Positions 48,767-57,055 of a stretch of 64,000 nucleotides of DNA are shown here, in pieces. The notes beneath the pieces are model-generated. The model searched no databases, was not told the origin of the DNA, and saw nothing but the letters and a program-made list of their open reading frames with translations. This DNA is from Candidatus Villigracilis adiacens (GTDB lineage Bacteria > Chloroflexota > Anaerolineae > Anaerolineales > Villigracilaceae), in assembly GCA_016703605.1 (NCBI GenBank), contig JADJBU010000026.1:645066-709065 (forward strand), in the 5' to 3' direction. Position numbers and translations under genes: made by a program. Position 1 is the stretch's first letter; each line of letters begins with the position of its first letter.

Positions 48767-49746
48767 AACTCCTCATCATCGGCGGGACTCGTTTTGTCGG
48801 CAGGCATCTCGTCAACTCAGCCCGCGCGCATGGGCATGAAGTCACCCTCTTCAACCGCGGCAAGACCAACCCCGGTCTTTTTCGAAGAGTCAAAACCATC
48901 CGCGGAGACCGGGAACATGACCTGGATCAACTCACGGCGGGGTGGGATGCGGTCATCGACACCTGCGGCTACGTCCCAAGAATCGTCCGCCTGTCCGCCG
49001 AAGCGTTGAAGGAAAAGGTCGGGCGATACATCTACATTTCAAGCGTCTCGGTCTATGCCAGTTTCAAAAAGATCGGCATCAACGAAAGCGAGCCGGTCGG
49101 CAAACTCGACGACGAAAGCGCCGAAGAGATCACCGGCGAAACCTACGGACCCTTGAAAGCGCTCTGCGAAAAAACCGCGCAGGAAATTTACGGACCCCGC
49201 TCGCTCATCATCCGACCCGGCTTGGTGGTCGGACCGCACGACCCCACCGATCGATTCACCTACTGGGCGCTGCGCATCGCCAAAGGCGGCGACGTTCTCA
49301 CCCCCGACAACCCATCCGCCATGACCCAATTCATAGACGCGCGCGACCTCGCCGATTTTGTTGTAAGGCTCGCAGACAACAACGTCTCGGGCGTCTTCAA
49401 CGCAGTCAACAACCCCGTCACCTTGAACACCGTCTTCGAAACGTCGCGGCGCATCAGCAAAAGCAGGGCGGTCTTCCATTGGGCGCCGGTGGATTTTCTC
49501 GAAAGGCACAACGTCCAACCCTGGAGCGACATGCCCGCCTGGCTTCCCGAAACCGGCGACGATGCGGGCGTCTCGCATGTTGATAATTCCAAAGCAATCG
49601 GCGCCGGGCTTGCCTTCACTCCGCTCGCCCAAACCATTCAAGACATTTACGAATGGGAACCCGAACGCCCCGAGGGATACGAAATGAAAGCCGGCCTGAA
49701 ACCCGAACGCGAAAAGGAATTACTGGAGTTGTTGCGTGTTCGCTAA
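48763..49746 (+). CDS. NAD-dependent epimerase/reductase-like SDR
   Basis: A 327-residue extended SDR. IIGGTRFVGRHLV is the dinucleotide loop. YISSVSVYASF holds the catalytic Ser. The usual YxxxK is present as YGPLK in TYGPLKALCEK. It resembles the isoflavone-reductase-like or 'sugar epimerase' group. It overlaps DUF1579 upstream (4 nt) and the accC start downstream (11 nt), so it is part of the carboxylase operon; the substrate is unknown. Confidence 0.87.
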   Translation: MKLLIIGGTRFVGRHLVNSARAHGHEVTLFNRGKTNPGLFRRVKTIRGDREHDLDQLTAGWDAVIDTCGYVPRIVRLSAEALKEKVGRYIYISSVSVYASFKKIGINESEPVGKLDDESAEEITGETYGPLKALCEKTAQEIYGPRSLIIRPGLVVGPHDPTDRFTYWALRIAKGGDVLTPDNPSAMTQFIDARDLADFVVRLADNNVSGVFNAVNNPVTLNTVFETSRRISKSRAVFHWAPVDFLERHNVQPWSDMPAWLPETGDDAGVSHVDNSKAIGAGLAFTPLAQTIQDIYEWEPERPEGYEMKAGLKPEREKELLELLRVR

Positions 49747-51241
49747 AATCCTCATCGCCAACCGCGGCGAGATCGCCATCCGCATCATGCGCGCCTGCCG
49801 CGAACTCGGCGTCAAAACCGTCGCCGTCTACTCCGAAGCGGATAAAAATTCACAGCACGTTCAATTCGCCGACGAAGCTGTTTTCATTGGCAATGCCGCG
49901 CCAAAAGAATCTTATTTGAATATGGATGTCTTGATCCGAGCCGCTCGCGACTCCCAGGCAGATGCCATCCACCCGGGCTATGGATTCCTCTCAGAGAACG
50001 CCTCTTTCGCCGCCGGGGTCGAATCAGCGAACCTGGCTTTTATCGGCCCCTCAGCCGACTCGATCCGCGCGATGGGCGATAAAGCCGAATCGAAGATTCT
50101 GATGAAGAAAGCCAGTGTGCCAACCGTGCCGGGTTATGAAGGCTTGGAAAGTTACGGCGATTTCAAAAAAGCCGCAAAGGAGATCGGCTATCCTGTTCTC
50201 GTCAAAGCCGCGGCGGGCGGAGGCGGCAAAGGGATGCGGGTGGTAAACGAGGAAAGCGAATTGAAGGAAGCGATTGAACTCGCCAAACGCGAGGCGCAAA
50301 ACGCATTCGGCGACGAACGCCTGCTCATCGAAAAATATCTAGCAAACGCGCATCACATCGAGATACAGGTCTTCGGCGACAAACACGGCAACCTTGTCCA
50401 CCTCTTCGAGCGCGAATGTTCCGTGCAAAGACGCCACCAAAAGATCATCGAAGAATCCCCTTCACCGCTTCTGACCGTCGAACTTCGAGAACGAATGGGG
50501 CAAGCCGCCGTCAACGCCGCCAAAGCCGTCAATTATCACAATGCTGGAACTGTCGAATTCATCTTCGACCCTCGACCTTCGACCTTTGACCTGCAACCTT
50601 CCTTTTACTTCCTCGAAATGAACACCCGCCTGCAAGTGGAACATCCCGTCACCGAGCTCGTCACCGGACTCGACCTCGTCCACTGGCAATTGAGAATCGC
50701 GGCGGGAGAAAAATTCCCCTTCACCCAAAGCGACCTGCACCAGCATGGGCACGCCATTGAATGCCGCGTCTACGCCGAAGACCCGTCCACGGGCTTTTTA
50801 CCCAGCACCGGCAGGCTCCTGCAATTCATCCCGCCGCAGGGACCCGGCATCCGCGTCGATTCTGGGTTTGCCGCAGGCGATGAAGTTACCCACTACTATG
50901 ATCCGCTTCTGGCAAAACTCATCGTCCATGCCGGGAGCCGGGAGGACGCCATCCGCCGCATGAAGAACGCGCTCAACGATTTCATCGTCCACGGCGTTGT
51001 GACCAATATTGACTACATGCGCGCCGTCCTTGAAGCAGACGATTTCAAGCAGGGCAAAGTCTCCACGCGCTGGGTTGAAACAACTTTCGGCGAGTGGAAT
51101 GTCCCACAACCGGAGCTTCACGCGCTCATAGCCGCCGCGCTGGCGGATGTGGTATTCGTCGGCGGCAAAGCCCGGCCCGCCGTCTCCAACGAGACCGACC
51201 CGTTCAATCCCTGGAAGGGGACGGGGAATTATCGCAATTAA
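49736..51241 (+). CDS. accC: Biotin carboxylase subunit, with a repeat-derived insertion
   Basis: A 501-residue biotin carboxylase of the acetyl/propionyl/methylcrotonyl-CoA group. The ATP-grasp features are KAAAGGGGKGMRVV, the HHIEIQVFGDKHGN block, ECSVQRRHQK and the near-invariant EMNTRLQVEHPVTE. Just before the latter, the usual 'D.dGnFYFLEMN' is replaced by FDPRPSTFDLQPSFYFLEMN: about 11 residues from a heptamer repeat inserted in a beta hairpin. The start is GTG at 49736, overlapping the epimerase, with GGAG upstream. It has no fused BCCP domain; that gene is separate. Confidence 0.93.
   Translation: MFAKILIANRGEIAIRIMRACRELGVKTVAVYSEADKNSQHVQFADEAVFIGNAAPKESYLNMDVLIRAARDSQADAIHPGYGFLSENASFAAGVESANLAFIGPSADSIRAMGDKAESKILMKKASVPTVPGYEGLESYGDFKKAAKEIGYPVLVKAAAGGGGKGMRVVNEESELKEAIELAKREAQNAFGDERLLIEKYLANAHHIEIQVFGDKHGNLVHLFERECSVQRRHQKIIEESPSPLLTVELRERMGQAAVNAAKAVNYHNAGTVEFIFDPRPSTFDLQPSFYFLEMNTRLQVEHPVTELVTGLDLVHWQLRIAAGEKFPFTQSDLHQHGHAIECRVYAEDPSTGFLPSTGRLLQFIPPQGPGIRVDSGFAAGDEVTHYYDPLLAKLIVHAGSREDAIRRMKNALNDFIVHGVVTNIDYMRAVLEADDFKQGKVSTRWVETTFGEWNVPQPELHALIAAALADVVFVGGKARPAVSNETDPFNPWKGTGNYRN
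50566..50605. repeat. In-frame heptamer repeat inside accC
   Basis: Units CTCGACC, TTCGACC, TTTGACC, TGCAACC with a 7-bp period, encoding PRPSTFDLQPS in the biotin carboxylase core. Confidence 0.8.
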
Positions 51242-51290
51242 TGCCACCCTGAGTTGATCGTAGAGATGCTTCGCTTCGCTCAGCATGACA
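51242..51290. repeat. Short copy of the TGTCATGCTGAGCGAAG family
   Basis: CACCCTGAGTTGATCGTAGAGATGC leads to the CTTCGCTCAGCATGACA end. It fills the gap between accC and the BCCP gene. Confidence 0.75.
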
Positions 51291-51305
51291 AGGCTGCAAG
51301 ATACC

Positions 51306-51773
51306 ATGAAAACAACCTTCGACACCCAAACCATCGAACTTAATCCCTCCGGCGAGAACTTCGTTGCTGTAGTTGATGGCAAAACCGTCAACGTACAGAT
51401 CGCCCGCGCGTCGAACGGGCGCATGGACCTGCTCGTGGATGGGCAGCGCGTGACGGCGCATGTCTCGTCGGATATGGCAAGGCGCTGGGTCACGATTAAC
51501 GGGCGGACGTTAATGCTCACGAAAACCTCTGGCGCGAAACAAGGCGTCCGCCACGACCATGCCGGGGGATTGATCGCCCCGATGCCGGGTCAGATTCGAA
51601 GCGTCTCTGTCAGTGTGGGCGATGCCGTGAAGAAAGGTCAAACCCTGCTGACGATGGAGGCGATGAAGATGGAAATCCGCATTCAGGCTTTGAAGGATGG
51701 CGTGGTGAAATCGGTTTCGGTGGCGCAGGGGCAGACGGTAGAACGCGAACAGATTTTGGTGGAGGTTGAATAA
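51306..51773 (+). CDS. accB: Biotin carboxyl carrier protein (BCCP) with N-terminal extension
   Basis: A 155-residue biotin carrier. The biotinyl Lys is in TMEAMKMEIR, and the domain begins at LIAPMPGQIRSVSV. The N-terminal half (VDGKTVNVQIARASNGRMDLLVDGQRV) is the BT-like linker seen in split carboxylases. The ATG at 51306 is chosen over 51285. No clear ribosome site precedes it; a repeat lies just upstream. The MaoC gene starts at the next base after the stop. Confidence 0.9.
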   Translation: MKTTFDTQTIELNPSGENFVAVVDGKTVNVQIARASNGRMDLLVDGQRVTAHVSSDMARRWVTINGRTLMLTKTSGAKQGVRHDHAGGLIAPMPGQIRSVSVSVGDAVKKGQTLLTMEAMKMEIRIQALKDGVVKSVSVAQGQTVEREQILVEVE

Positions 51774-52217
51774 ATGACCGGAAAATTTTTTGACGAACTC
51801 GAAATTGGGATGACCTTCAAACACGGCGGGCGGACGGTGACCGAGATGGATAACGTGCTGTTCTCGGCGCTGACGATGAACACCCAACCGCTGCACCTCA
51901 ACGAAGATTTTGCATCGAAGACCGAGTTTGGTCAGCGGCTAGTGAATGGGATTTTCACCTTCGGCTTGGTCGTCGGTTTGACCGTGGCAGACCTGACCGA
52001 AGGAACCATCATTGCGAATTTGGGCTATGACAAGTTGAATCATCCAAGTCCTGTTTTTCATGGCGATACGATCTATGCTGAAAGCGAGATCATTGGGAAG
52101 CGTGAATCAAAGTCAAGACCGAATGCTGGATTGATAAAGATAAAATGTACGGGCACAAAGCCGGATGGAACCATTGTGGTTGAGTTTGAGAGAACGGCAT
52201 TATTTTTAAGAAAATAG
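51774..52217 (+). CDS. MaoC-family (R)-specific enoyl-CoA hydratase
   Basis: A 147-residue hot-dog-fold hydratase. The motif TMNTQPLHLNEDFA matches the catalytic D/H-bearing helix (here N-x4-H-x2-D/E shifted), and FG-RLVNGIFTFGLVVGL the following helix. The group includes mesaconyl-CoA and other C5-hydratases. Its ATG abuts the BCCP stop (TAAATG). A heptamer hairpin and then the CitE-like lyase follow. Together they suggest that the carboxylation product is hydrated and then cleaved. Confidence 0.88.
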   Translation: MTGKFFDELEIGMTFKHGGRTVTEMDNVLFSALTMNTQPLHLNEDFASKTEFGQRLVNGIFTFGLVVGLTVADLTEGTIIANLGYDKLNHPSPVFHGDTIYAESEIIGKRESKSRPNAGLIKIKCTGTKPDGTIVVEFERTALFLRK

Positions 52218-52275
52218 TCGAAGGTCAAAAGTCAAAGGTCGCCAACTTTTGACCTTCGACCTGTAACCTTTGACA
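52217..52275. repeat. Heptamer repeat, units GTCAAAG, inverted half
   Basis: GTCGAAG, GTCAAAA, GTCAAAG, GTCG face TTTGACC, TTCGACC, TGTAACC, TTTGACA, so the repeat forms a hairpin. The ribosome site of the lyase gene follows it. Confidence 0.8.
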
Positions 52276-52284
52276 AGGAGCTTT

Positions 52285-53151
52285 ATGCATTCACGACGCG
52301 CACTACTCTACATGCCCGGCGACAACTGGAAGATGATTTCCAAATCCATCACGCTGGGCGTGGATTCCATTTGCATGGACATGGAAGATGGCACTGCAAT
52401 TAACAAAAAAACGGAAGCACGCGCCACGATTGCCAAGGCGCTGCAAGAGCTGGACTTCGGTGCGAGCGAGAAGCTGGCACGCATCAACTCGGTCGGTTCG
52501 GGCTGGGAGAAGGACGATATCGAAGCGGTCCTCCCCCATCATCCAGATGGGATCGTGATTCCAAAAGTCGAATCGTTTGAGCAGGTGGAATGGGCGAGCC
52601 GCATCATCGAAGATGCCGAGTTAAAGAACGGCTGGGGGGTGAATTCGATTCGTATTTTGATCGGCGTGGAAACTGCGAAGGGGATTTTGAACCTCAAAGA
52701 GATCGCGGCGCATCCGCGTTTGGATGCGGTCATCTTCGGCGGCGAAGATTTCGCGGCGTCAGTCGGCGCAACGCGGACGAAAGATGCCATCGAACTGCTG
52801 TATGCGCGGCAGACGGTCGTCGTCGCTTGCGCGGCGTACGATTTGCAGGCGATTGACATCGTCGCGATTGACTACAAGGATTTGGATGCGCTCAAAGCCG
52901 AGGCGGAGCAGGGAGCAGGACTCGGCTTCAGCGGGAAACAGGTCATTCACCCGAATCAGGTTCCGGCGACGCAGGAGGCGTTCACTCCATCTGCGGAGGC
53001 GATTGCGTATGCAAGGAGAATCGTCGAGACCTTTGAAGCCAGTCAAAAAGAAGGCAAGGGAGCGTATTCGCTGGACGGCAAGATGATCGACATGCCGTTA
53101 TTGAAGAGCGCGGAAAAGGTATTGGCGAGGGCAAAGGCGGCGGGGAAATAA
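52285..53151 (+). CDS. CitE-like CoA-ester lyase (HpcH/HpaI aldolase family)
   Basis: A 288-residue TIM-barrel lyase resembling citrate lyase beta/malyl-CoA lyase. The features are SRRALLYMPGDNWKM, the metal/base motif DMEDGTAINKK, IPKVESFEQVEW, VIFGGEDFAASVGATRT and GFSGKQVIHPNQVPATQEAF. It should cleave a 3-hydroxyacyl-CoA to acetyl-CoA or propionyl-CoA plus a carbonyl acid. AAGGAG precedes the ATG. It ends the carboxylase operon at a terminator. Confidence 0.92.
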   Translation: MHSRRALLYMPGDNWKMISKSITLGVDSICMDMEDGTAINKKTEARATIAKALQELDFGASEKLARINSVGSGWEKDDIEAVLPHHPDGIVIPKVESFEQVEWASRIIEDAELKNGWGVNSIRILIGVETAKGILNLKEIAAHPRLDAVIFGGEDFAASVGATRTKDAIELLYARQTVVVACAAYDLQAIDIVAIDYKDLDALKAEAEQGAGLGFSGKQVIHPNQVPATQEAFTPSAEAIAYARRIVETFEASQKEGKGAYSLDGKMIDMPLLKSAEKVLARAKAAGK

Positions 53152-53156
53152 AACCG

Positions 53157-53185
53157 AACTCCGAGGCGATGACCTCGGAGTTTTT
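53157..53185 (+). terminator. Intrinsic terminator of the carboxylase operon
   Basis: AACTCCGAGG pairs with CCTCGGAGTT around CGATGA, followed by TTTGTTT. Confidence 0.88.
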
Positions 53186-53202
53186 GTTTACGCTTTTTTC
53201 TT

Positions 53203-53334
53203 GTAACTGCTCAGCCAATTCACTACCCTGCCTTGTCATTTCGAGTGGCGCGAGGCGCCACGAGAAATCTTTCTCAATATTGCGCTGGATTTCTCCTCGC
53301 TGGCGCTCGTCGAAATGACAGGCTGAGCAGTTAC
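53203..53334. repeat. MITE-like element with 14-bp inverted ends (GTAACTGCTCAGCC)
   Basis: A 132-bp element with exact 14-bp terminal inverted repeats. It contains inner inverted TGTCATTTCGA/TCGAAATGACA and a GTGGCGC-GAG-GCGCCAC hairpin. It has no gene. The decayed DUF1801 frame reads into its right end. Confidence 0.8.
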
Positions 53335-53704
53335 GTTTTCTTTCCCTTTTCTTTCGCCTGCCCCATTACTTCCTTCACGCGGAACTGAGTGATCTTCCCG
53401 ATCAACGCATACGGAATCGGCTTGGTCAGCGGGAACTTGACCGATCCCTTCGCCCCTTCCTACGCGGACAATTCCTTCTTGAACTTCATAATCCCTGACG
53501 GTGTGGGATAAACCCGATGTGTTCCTTGAACGCGGAGAAATGCACGAGGTTTTTGCCGTTCAGTTTGAATGTCGGAATTCCATACGCCATCGCCTCCTCC
53601 GCCCCCGGCGCGGACTTTTGAATCAGCGCCCGAATCTTTTGCAAAATGGTTTGAACTTCAGGCGGGTATTGAGAGATGAATTCGTCAATTGTTTTAATGG
53701 GCAT
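53331..53704 (-). pseudogene. Decayed DUF1801 gene
   Basis: The first 70 codons (ATG 53704) encode a DUF1801 protein, with KTIDEFISQYPPEVQTILQKI and AMAYGIPTFKLNGKNLVHFS. A missing T near 53513 breaks the frame after HIGF. The other frame continues YPTPSGIMKFKKELSA, then an in-frame TAG (about 53461), then EGAKGSVKFPLTKPIPY and a C-terminal tail to a TAA at 53331-53333 that lies in the end of the MITE-like element. Two lesions argue for real decay. Confidence 0.8.
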
Positions 53705-53728
53705 GGAAATCTCCTCATCACCGAATAA

Positions 53729-54079
53729 TTATTTCCGCAAAATCTTCTCCATTGTCTTCCCCTTTGCGAGTTCGTCAATCAACTTGTCGAGCCAGCGGAT
53801 TTTTTGCATCAGCGGGTCTTCGATCTCTTCCACGCGAACGCCGCACACGACGCCTGAAATAAGCGAACTGCCCGGATTAATGGCGGGCGCCTGGGCAAAA
53901 AAGGTCTCGAAATCGTTCCCCTGTTTGACCTGCTTCTGTAACCCCGCCTGGGTGTAGCCGGTCAGCCAGCGGATGGTCTGGTCAACTTCCTCTTTTGTGC
54001 GGTTCTTGCGCTCCGCCTTTTTGATGTAGAGCGGATATACGTCCGAAAATCTCATTGCGAAAATTCTATGTGAAGGCAT
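53729..54079 (-). CDS. DUF2200 family protein
   Basis: A 116-residue protein of the DUF2200 family. The diagnostic blocks are RIFAMRFSDVYPLYIKKAERKNRTKEEVDQTIRWLTGY (key part SDVYPLYIKKAERK) and CGVRVEEIEDPLMQKIRWLDKL. Unknown function; widespread as a single gene. It is 25 bp upstream of the decayed DUF1801 gene on the same strand. Confidence 0.92.
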   Translation of the reverse strand: MPSHRIFAMRFSDVYPLYIKKAERKNRTKEEVDQTIRWLTGYTQAGLQKQVKQGNDFETFFAQAPAINPGSSLISGVVCGVRVEEIEDPLMQKIRWLDKLIDELAKGKTMEKILRK

Positions 54080-54133
54080 CGTGGTGACTCCTGCGCGTCC
54101 TGGGTTAAATGCGCGTGAAAATCTGTCAGCTGC

Positions 54134-55147
54134 TCACTTCCCATACCTCTTCCGAATCTCCGGCAGGAAATATTCCTCGAAGAAGCGGTCCACGTCGTAA
54201 TCCGGCTTCCAGTTCCAGTCCGCCCGGGCGCGGGAGTCGTCCACGTCCTCGGGCCAGGAATCCACGATCCCCTGGCGGCGCGGATTCGGCTCGAAGGTCA
54301 CATCCGCGTTCGGGAAGGCTTTCACCGCCCGCTGACGGAACTCCTCGGCGGTGATGGCGAAGGCGGCGACGTTGTACACATTCGTCGTCAGGCTTTCGCG
54401 CGGGGCGTCCATCAACACCAGCAAAGATTTAATCGCATCCGGCATCGCCATGAACGAAATTTTCGTATCGGGACGCACAAAACAGGCATACGGCTTGCCC
54501 TGAGCCGCCGCGTGCAACATCTCTGGACCATAATCGCTCGTCCCGCCGCTGGGCAGGGTAAAGGCGCTGATCAAACCCGGAAAGCGGATCGCCCGAAAGT
54601 CCAGCATCACCGGCGGCGCTTCATCCAAATGCTTCTGACCGAAATATTTCCCGTAATAGACGCCCAGTTTTTCGCAATACAATTTATTGCAGCCGTACAT
54701 CGTATGCGGCACATCCCAATCCTCCTCCTTCACCGCGCCCGCGCCGTTCTTCGCATCCAAATTCGGCATCCCATACGCCGCAATCGAACTCGGGAATAAA
54801 AACTTGACCGCCTTCTTATACTTCTCCGAACGATACGCCGCCAGCATCAGCAGCTGCATCGTCCCCTCCACATTGATGCGATGCGCTTCTTCCGTGGCGA
54901 TCTCCGCCTTTGAAGAAAGCGAGGCCGCCAAATGAAAGATCACATCGAAATCATAATCATAAAAAACTTTTACCTTGTAAACCAGGTCCCCCTGCACATG
55001 CTCCGCAACTAAATTTTTAATCGACTCTGGCAGGGGGGCAATGTCCGAGGTCACAACGCGATAGCCGCCCTTCTTCGCCAATTCCTGCACCAGCGCCTGA
55101 CCAATTTCACCACACGCACCCGTAATCAGCACCTGCTTATCGGTCAT
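54134..55147 (-). CDS. SDR-type L-threonine 3-dehydrogenase-like epimerase
   Basis: A 337-residue extended SDR. The fingerprint of the epimerase-like threonine dehydrogenases is clear: ITGACGEIGQALV, FPSSIAAYG, YGCNKLYCEKLG (Y-x3-K), PDTKISFMAMPDAIKSLLVLMDAP and NVYNVAAFAITAEEF, with DSWPEDVDDSRARADWNWK near the end. These enzymes turn threonine into 2-amino-3-oxobutyrate with NAD. The ATG at 55147 is used because AGGAG lies 7 nt upstream; the TTG at 55153 is too close. A UDP-sugar epimerase role is the alternative. Confidence 0.82.
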   Translation of the reverse strand: MTDKQVLITGACGEIGQALVQELAKKGGYRVVTSDIAPLPESIKNLVAEHVQGDLVYKVKVFYDYDFDVIFHLAASLSSKAEIATEEAHRINVEGTMQLLMLAAYRSEKYKKAVKFLFPSSIAAYGMPNLDAKNGAGAVKEEDWDVPHTMYGCNKLYCEKLGVYYGKYFGQKHLDEAPPVMLDFRAIRFPGLISAFTLPSGGTSDYGPEMLHAAAQGKPYACFVRPDTKISFMAMPDAIKSLLVLMDAPRESLTTNVYNVAAFAITAEEFRQRAVKAFPNADVTFEPNPRRQGIVDSWPEDVDDSRARADWNWKPDYDVDRFFEEYFLPEIRKRYGK

Positions 55148-55256
55148 CTTCAACTCCTGATATGCTAGAATGTTTTCGTCTCGTCATCCTTCACACAATA
55201 GGAATGACATCAATATTTTACGACACATTGAAACAAAAAATAGTCACAAAACCCCA

Positions 55257-56039
55257 ATGACTTTCAAACTTTTTTTCCTTTCAGGTTTCCTGACATTACT
55301 CCTTTCGTCCTGTTCCTCCCTCGACGACTGGCTCGCTGTCTCGACCCCCATCCCTTCGACGGAAACCCCGGCTCCCACCTCGACCCGGGTCTGGTTCCCC
55401 CCATCCGCCACGCCCACGCCCCAACTTTTATCCACCAAGGAACCCACGCCTGAGATGCGCCCAGGTCTCAGCGCAGGCATCCTCACCGACAGCTTCACGA
55501 ATCCCTTCGACTGGGAACTCGCCGCCTCCGACGAAGCCAGCGCCGACATCAACGACAACCGCCTGACCCTCGCCGCCCAAAGCGGAATCTACATGACCAG
55601 CCTGCGCCGCGACACCCTGCTCACCGACTACTACGCCGAGATCACCGCCCAGCCGGGGTTGTGCAAAAACGACGACAGTTACGGCATCCTCGTCCGCGCC
55701 AATGGCGGATCGTACTATCGCTTCGCCCTCGCCTGCGACGGCACCGTCCGTGGAGAACGCGTCAACAACAGCGTGCGGCTCGTCCTGCAACAGCCCATCC
55801 CCAGCGGAGACGTCCCGCCCGGCGCGCCGGGAACTGTCCGCATTGGCGTTTGGGCGGTGGGAAGTGAAATGCGCCTTTTTCTCAACGGACGCTTTCAATT
55901 CAGCATGAATGACCCCTCCTTCCCCATCGGCACCTTCGGAGTCTTCGTCCGCTCGGCAGGCGAAACCCCGGTGGTTGTTTCGTTCTCAGACCTGGTAATT
56001 CAGGAAGTGAATTACATCTTCCCCACATTGACCCCGTAA
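55257..56039 (+). CDS. Lipoprotein with laminin-G/concanavalin-like domain
   Basis: A 260-residue lipoprotein. The lipobox is LSSC (Cys16), followed by a Thr/Pro/Ser stalk to about residue 70. The rest is a beta-sandwich of the 3-keto-disaccharide hydrolase (DUF1080)/concanavalin type: LTDSFTNPFDWELA, DSYGILVRANGGSYYRFALACDG, EMRLFLNGRFQFSM and GTFGVFVRSAG. It probably binds a carbohydrate at the cell surface. The lipoprotein at 59443-60192 has the same build. TATGCT (55161) would give a leader of about 90 nt; no strong ribosome site. Confidence 0.78.
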   Translation: MTFKLFFLSGFLTLLLSSCSSLDDWLAVSTPIPSTETPAPTSTRVWFPPSATPTPQLLSTKEPTPEMRPGLSAGILTDSFTNPFDWELAASDEASADINDNRLTLAAQSGIYMTSLRRDTLLTDYYAEITAQPGLCKNDDSYGILVRANGGSYYRFALACDGTVRGERVNNSVRLVLQQPIPSGDVPPGAPGTVRIGVWAVGSEMRLFLNGRFQFSMNDPSFPIGTFGVFVRSAGETPVVVSFSDLVIQEVNYIFPTLTP

Positions 56040-56040
56040 A

Positions 56041-56092
56041 GGAGTCGAAAGTCTTGTCCTGAGCCTGTCGAAGGGCTCCCGACTTTCGACTC
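56041..56092. repeat. Hairpin GAGTCGAAAGTC...GACTTTCGACTC with CTTGTCCTGAGC copy
   Basis: The loop contains CTTGTCCTGAGCCTGTCG (56053-56070). This is the same word family as 35374, inside a stem made of the TCGAAAGTC words. Confidence 0.7.
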
Positions 56093-56172
56093 AAAGGGAT
56101 AAAAGGAATCCAGAAGTAGAATTTCTGGATTCCCGCAAGTAGAACTTGCAAAGTCCATTCATGGGAATAACA

Positions 56173-56232
56173 AAACGTCCCGAAGGCTTGTAGGATATTG
56201 ATGAGTCCTATCCAGCAGCCTTCGGGACGTTT
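56173..56232 (-). terminator. Terminator of the CoA-binding protein gene
   Basis: AAACGTCCCGAAGGCT pairs with AGCCTTCGGGACGTTT in a perfect 16-bp stem with a long loop that itself has a TAGGATA/TATCC pairing. On the minus strand it ends in GTTTTGTT. Confidence 0.75.
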
Positions 56233-56244
56233 CAATTGCATGAT

Positions 56245-56736
56245 TCAATTCACATTCATGAACCCGAACAACTTCCACATGCCGCGCATGAACTTGTGAC
56301 CGCCGTCTGGATTCAAGAACTGGTTCGGGCACGAGCCGGGGATGACGGCGATGCCGTTGGCTTTGCACACATCCACCGCCGACTGTGAGACGCTGGTCAT
56401 GCCTGCCGCCAGACCGGGCTTGGTTCCCATCATGCAATGCATCCAGACGTGCTTCACGCCCAAATCCACGCATTGGCTGACAACCTTGTCCGTCACACTG
56501 GGATTCGCCAGGATGAAGACCGCATCCGGTTTGGACGGCAGAGAGGCCAGGTCGGGGTAACAGGCCTCGCCCTGGAAAGAAGCGAGGCGCGGGTTGACCG
56601 CGTAGACTTCGTACCCGGCATCCTTGAAATTTTTATACGCCGCATTGCAGCCCGTCTCGCGCTTGTCCGAAACGCCCACCACCGCGATCCTTTTCTGGGC
56701 AAGAAAATCCTGAACCATTGAGTCAAGTTTAGCCAT
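56245..56736 (-). CDS. CoA-binding domain protein (YccU-like)
   Basis: A 163-residue Rossmann-fold CoA-binding protein. RIAVVGVSDKRETGCNAAYKNFKDAGYEVYAVNPR is the dinucleotide/CoA site (VGVSDKRET), followed by YPDLASLPSKPDAVFILANPS and HVWMHCMMG. The family resembles the alpha subunit of succinyl-CoA synthetase without the rest. Unknown function. It ends at a terminator, and the start has AAGGAGA upstream. Confidence 0.9.
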   Translation of the reverse strand: MAKLDSMVQDFLAQKRIAVVGVSDKRETGCNAAYKNFKDAGYEVYAVNPRLASFQGEACYPDLASLPSKPDAVFILANPSVTDKVVSQCVDLGVKHVWMHCMMGTKPGLAAGMTSVSQSAVDVCKANGIAVIPGSCPNQFLNPDGGHKFMRGMWKLFGFMNVN

Positions 56737-56762
56737 TGCACAATCTCCTTATACTATCGTCT

Positions 56763-56795
56763 AAGTGACAGTCACCTGCGAGGTGACTGTCACTT
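56763..56795. repeat. Perfect hairpin AAGTGACAGTCACCT-GCG-AGGTGACTGTCACTT
   Basis: A 15-bp perfect stem with a 3-nt loop between the CoA-binding gene and htpG. The stem has the inner palindrome GTGACAGTCAC. No gene lies in the 260 bp up to htpG. Confidence 0.7.
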
Positions 56796-57055
56796 TCATA
56801 TCTGAACCTACGCCCCCACGCGCCGAAGGTTTCTTCACTGACGATTATAGGGAGAAAGGTTACGACTTCAAGATGACAAACCTCCCGATATGGGCGGGTT
56901 TTCTCTTACAAAAATTTTACGGTTTCCGGCTATAAATGGAGAAAACCAGCATACAGTAACGTCGCACCAGACGGGTAGACAAATTCCAAAACAGGCGAAA
57001 CTCGCGGGTTGGATTTTTCTCCTGAGTCAGGCGCGACGCACCCGAGGAGCAAAAC

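Noticed and set aside
29919..53334. Insertion sequences
   Set aside because: The elements with inverted ends are about 80-130 bp and contain no transposase gene, so they are listed as repeats only.
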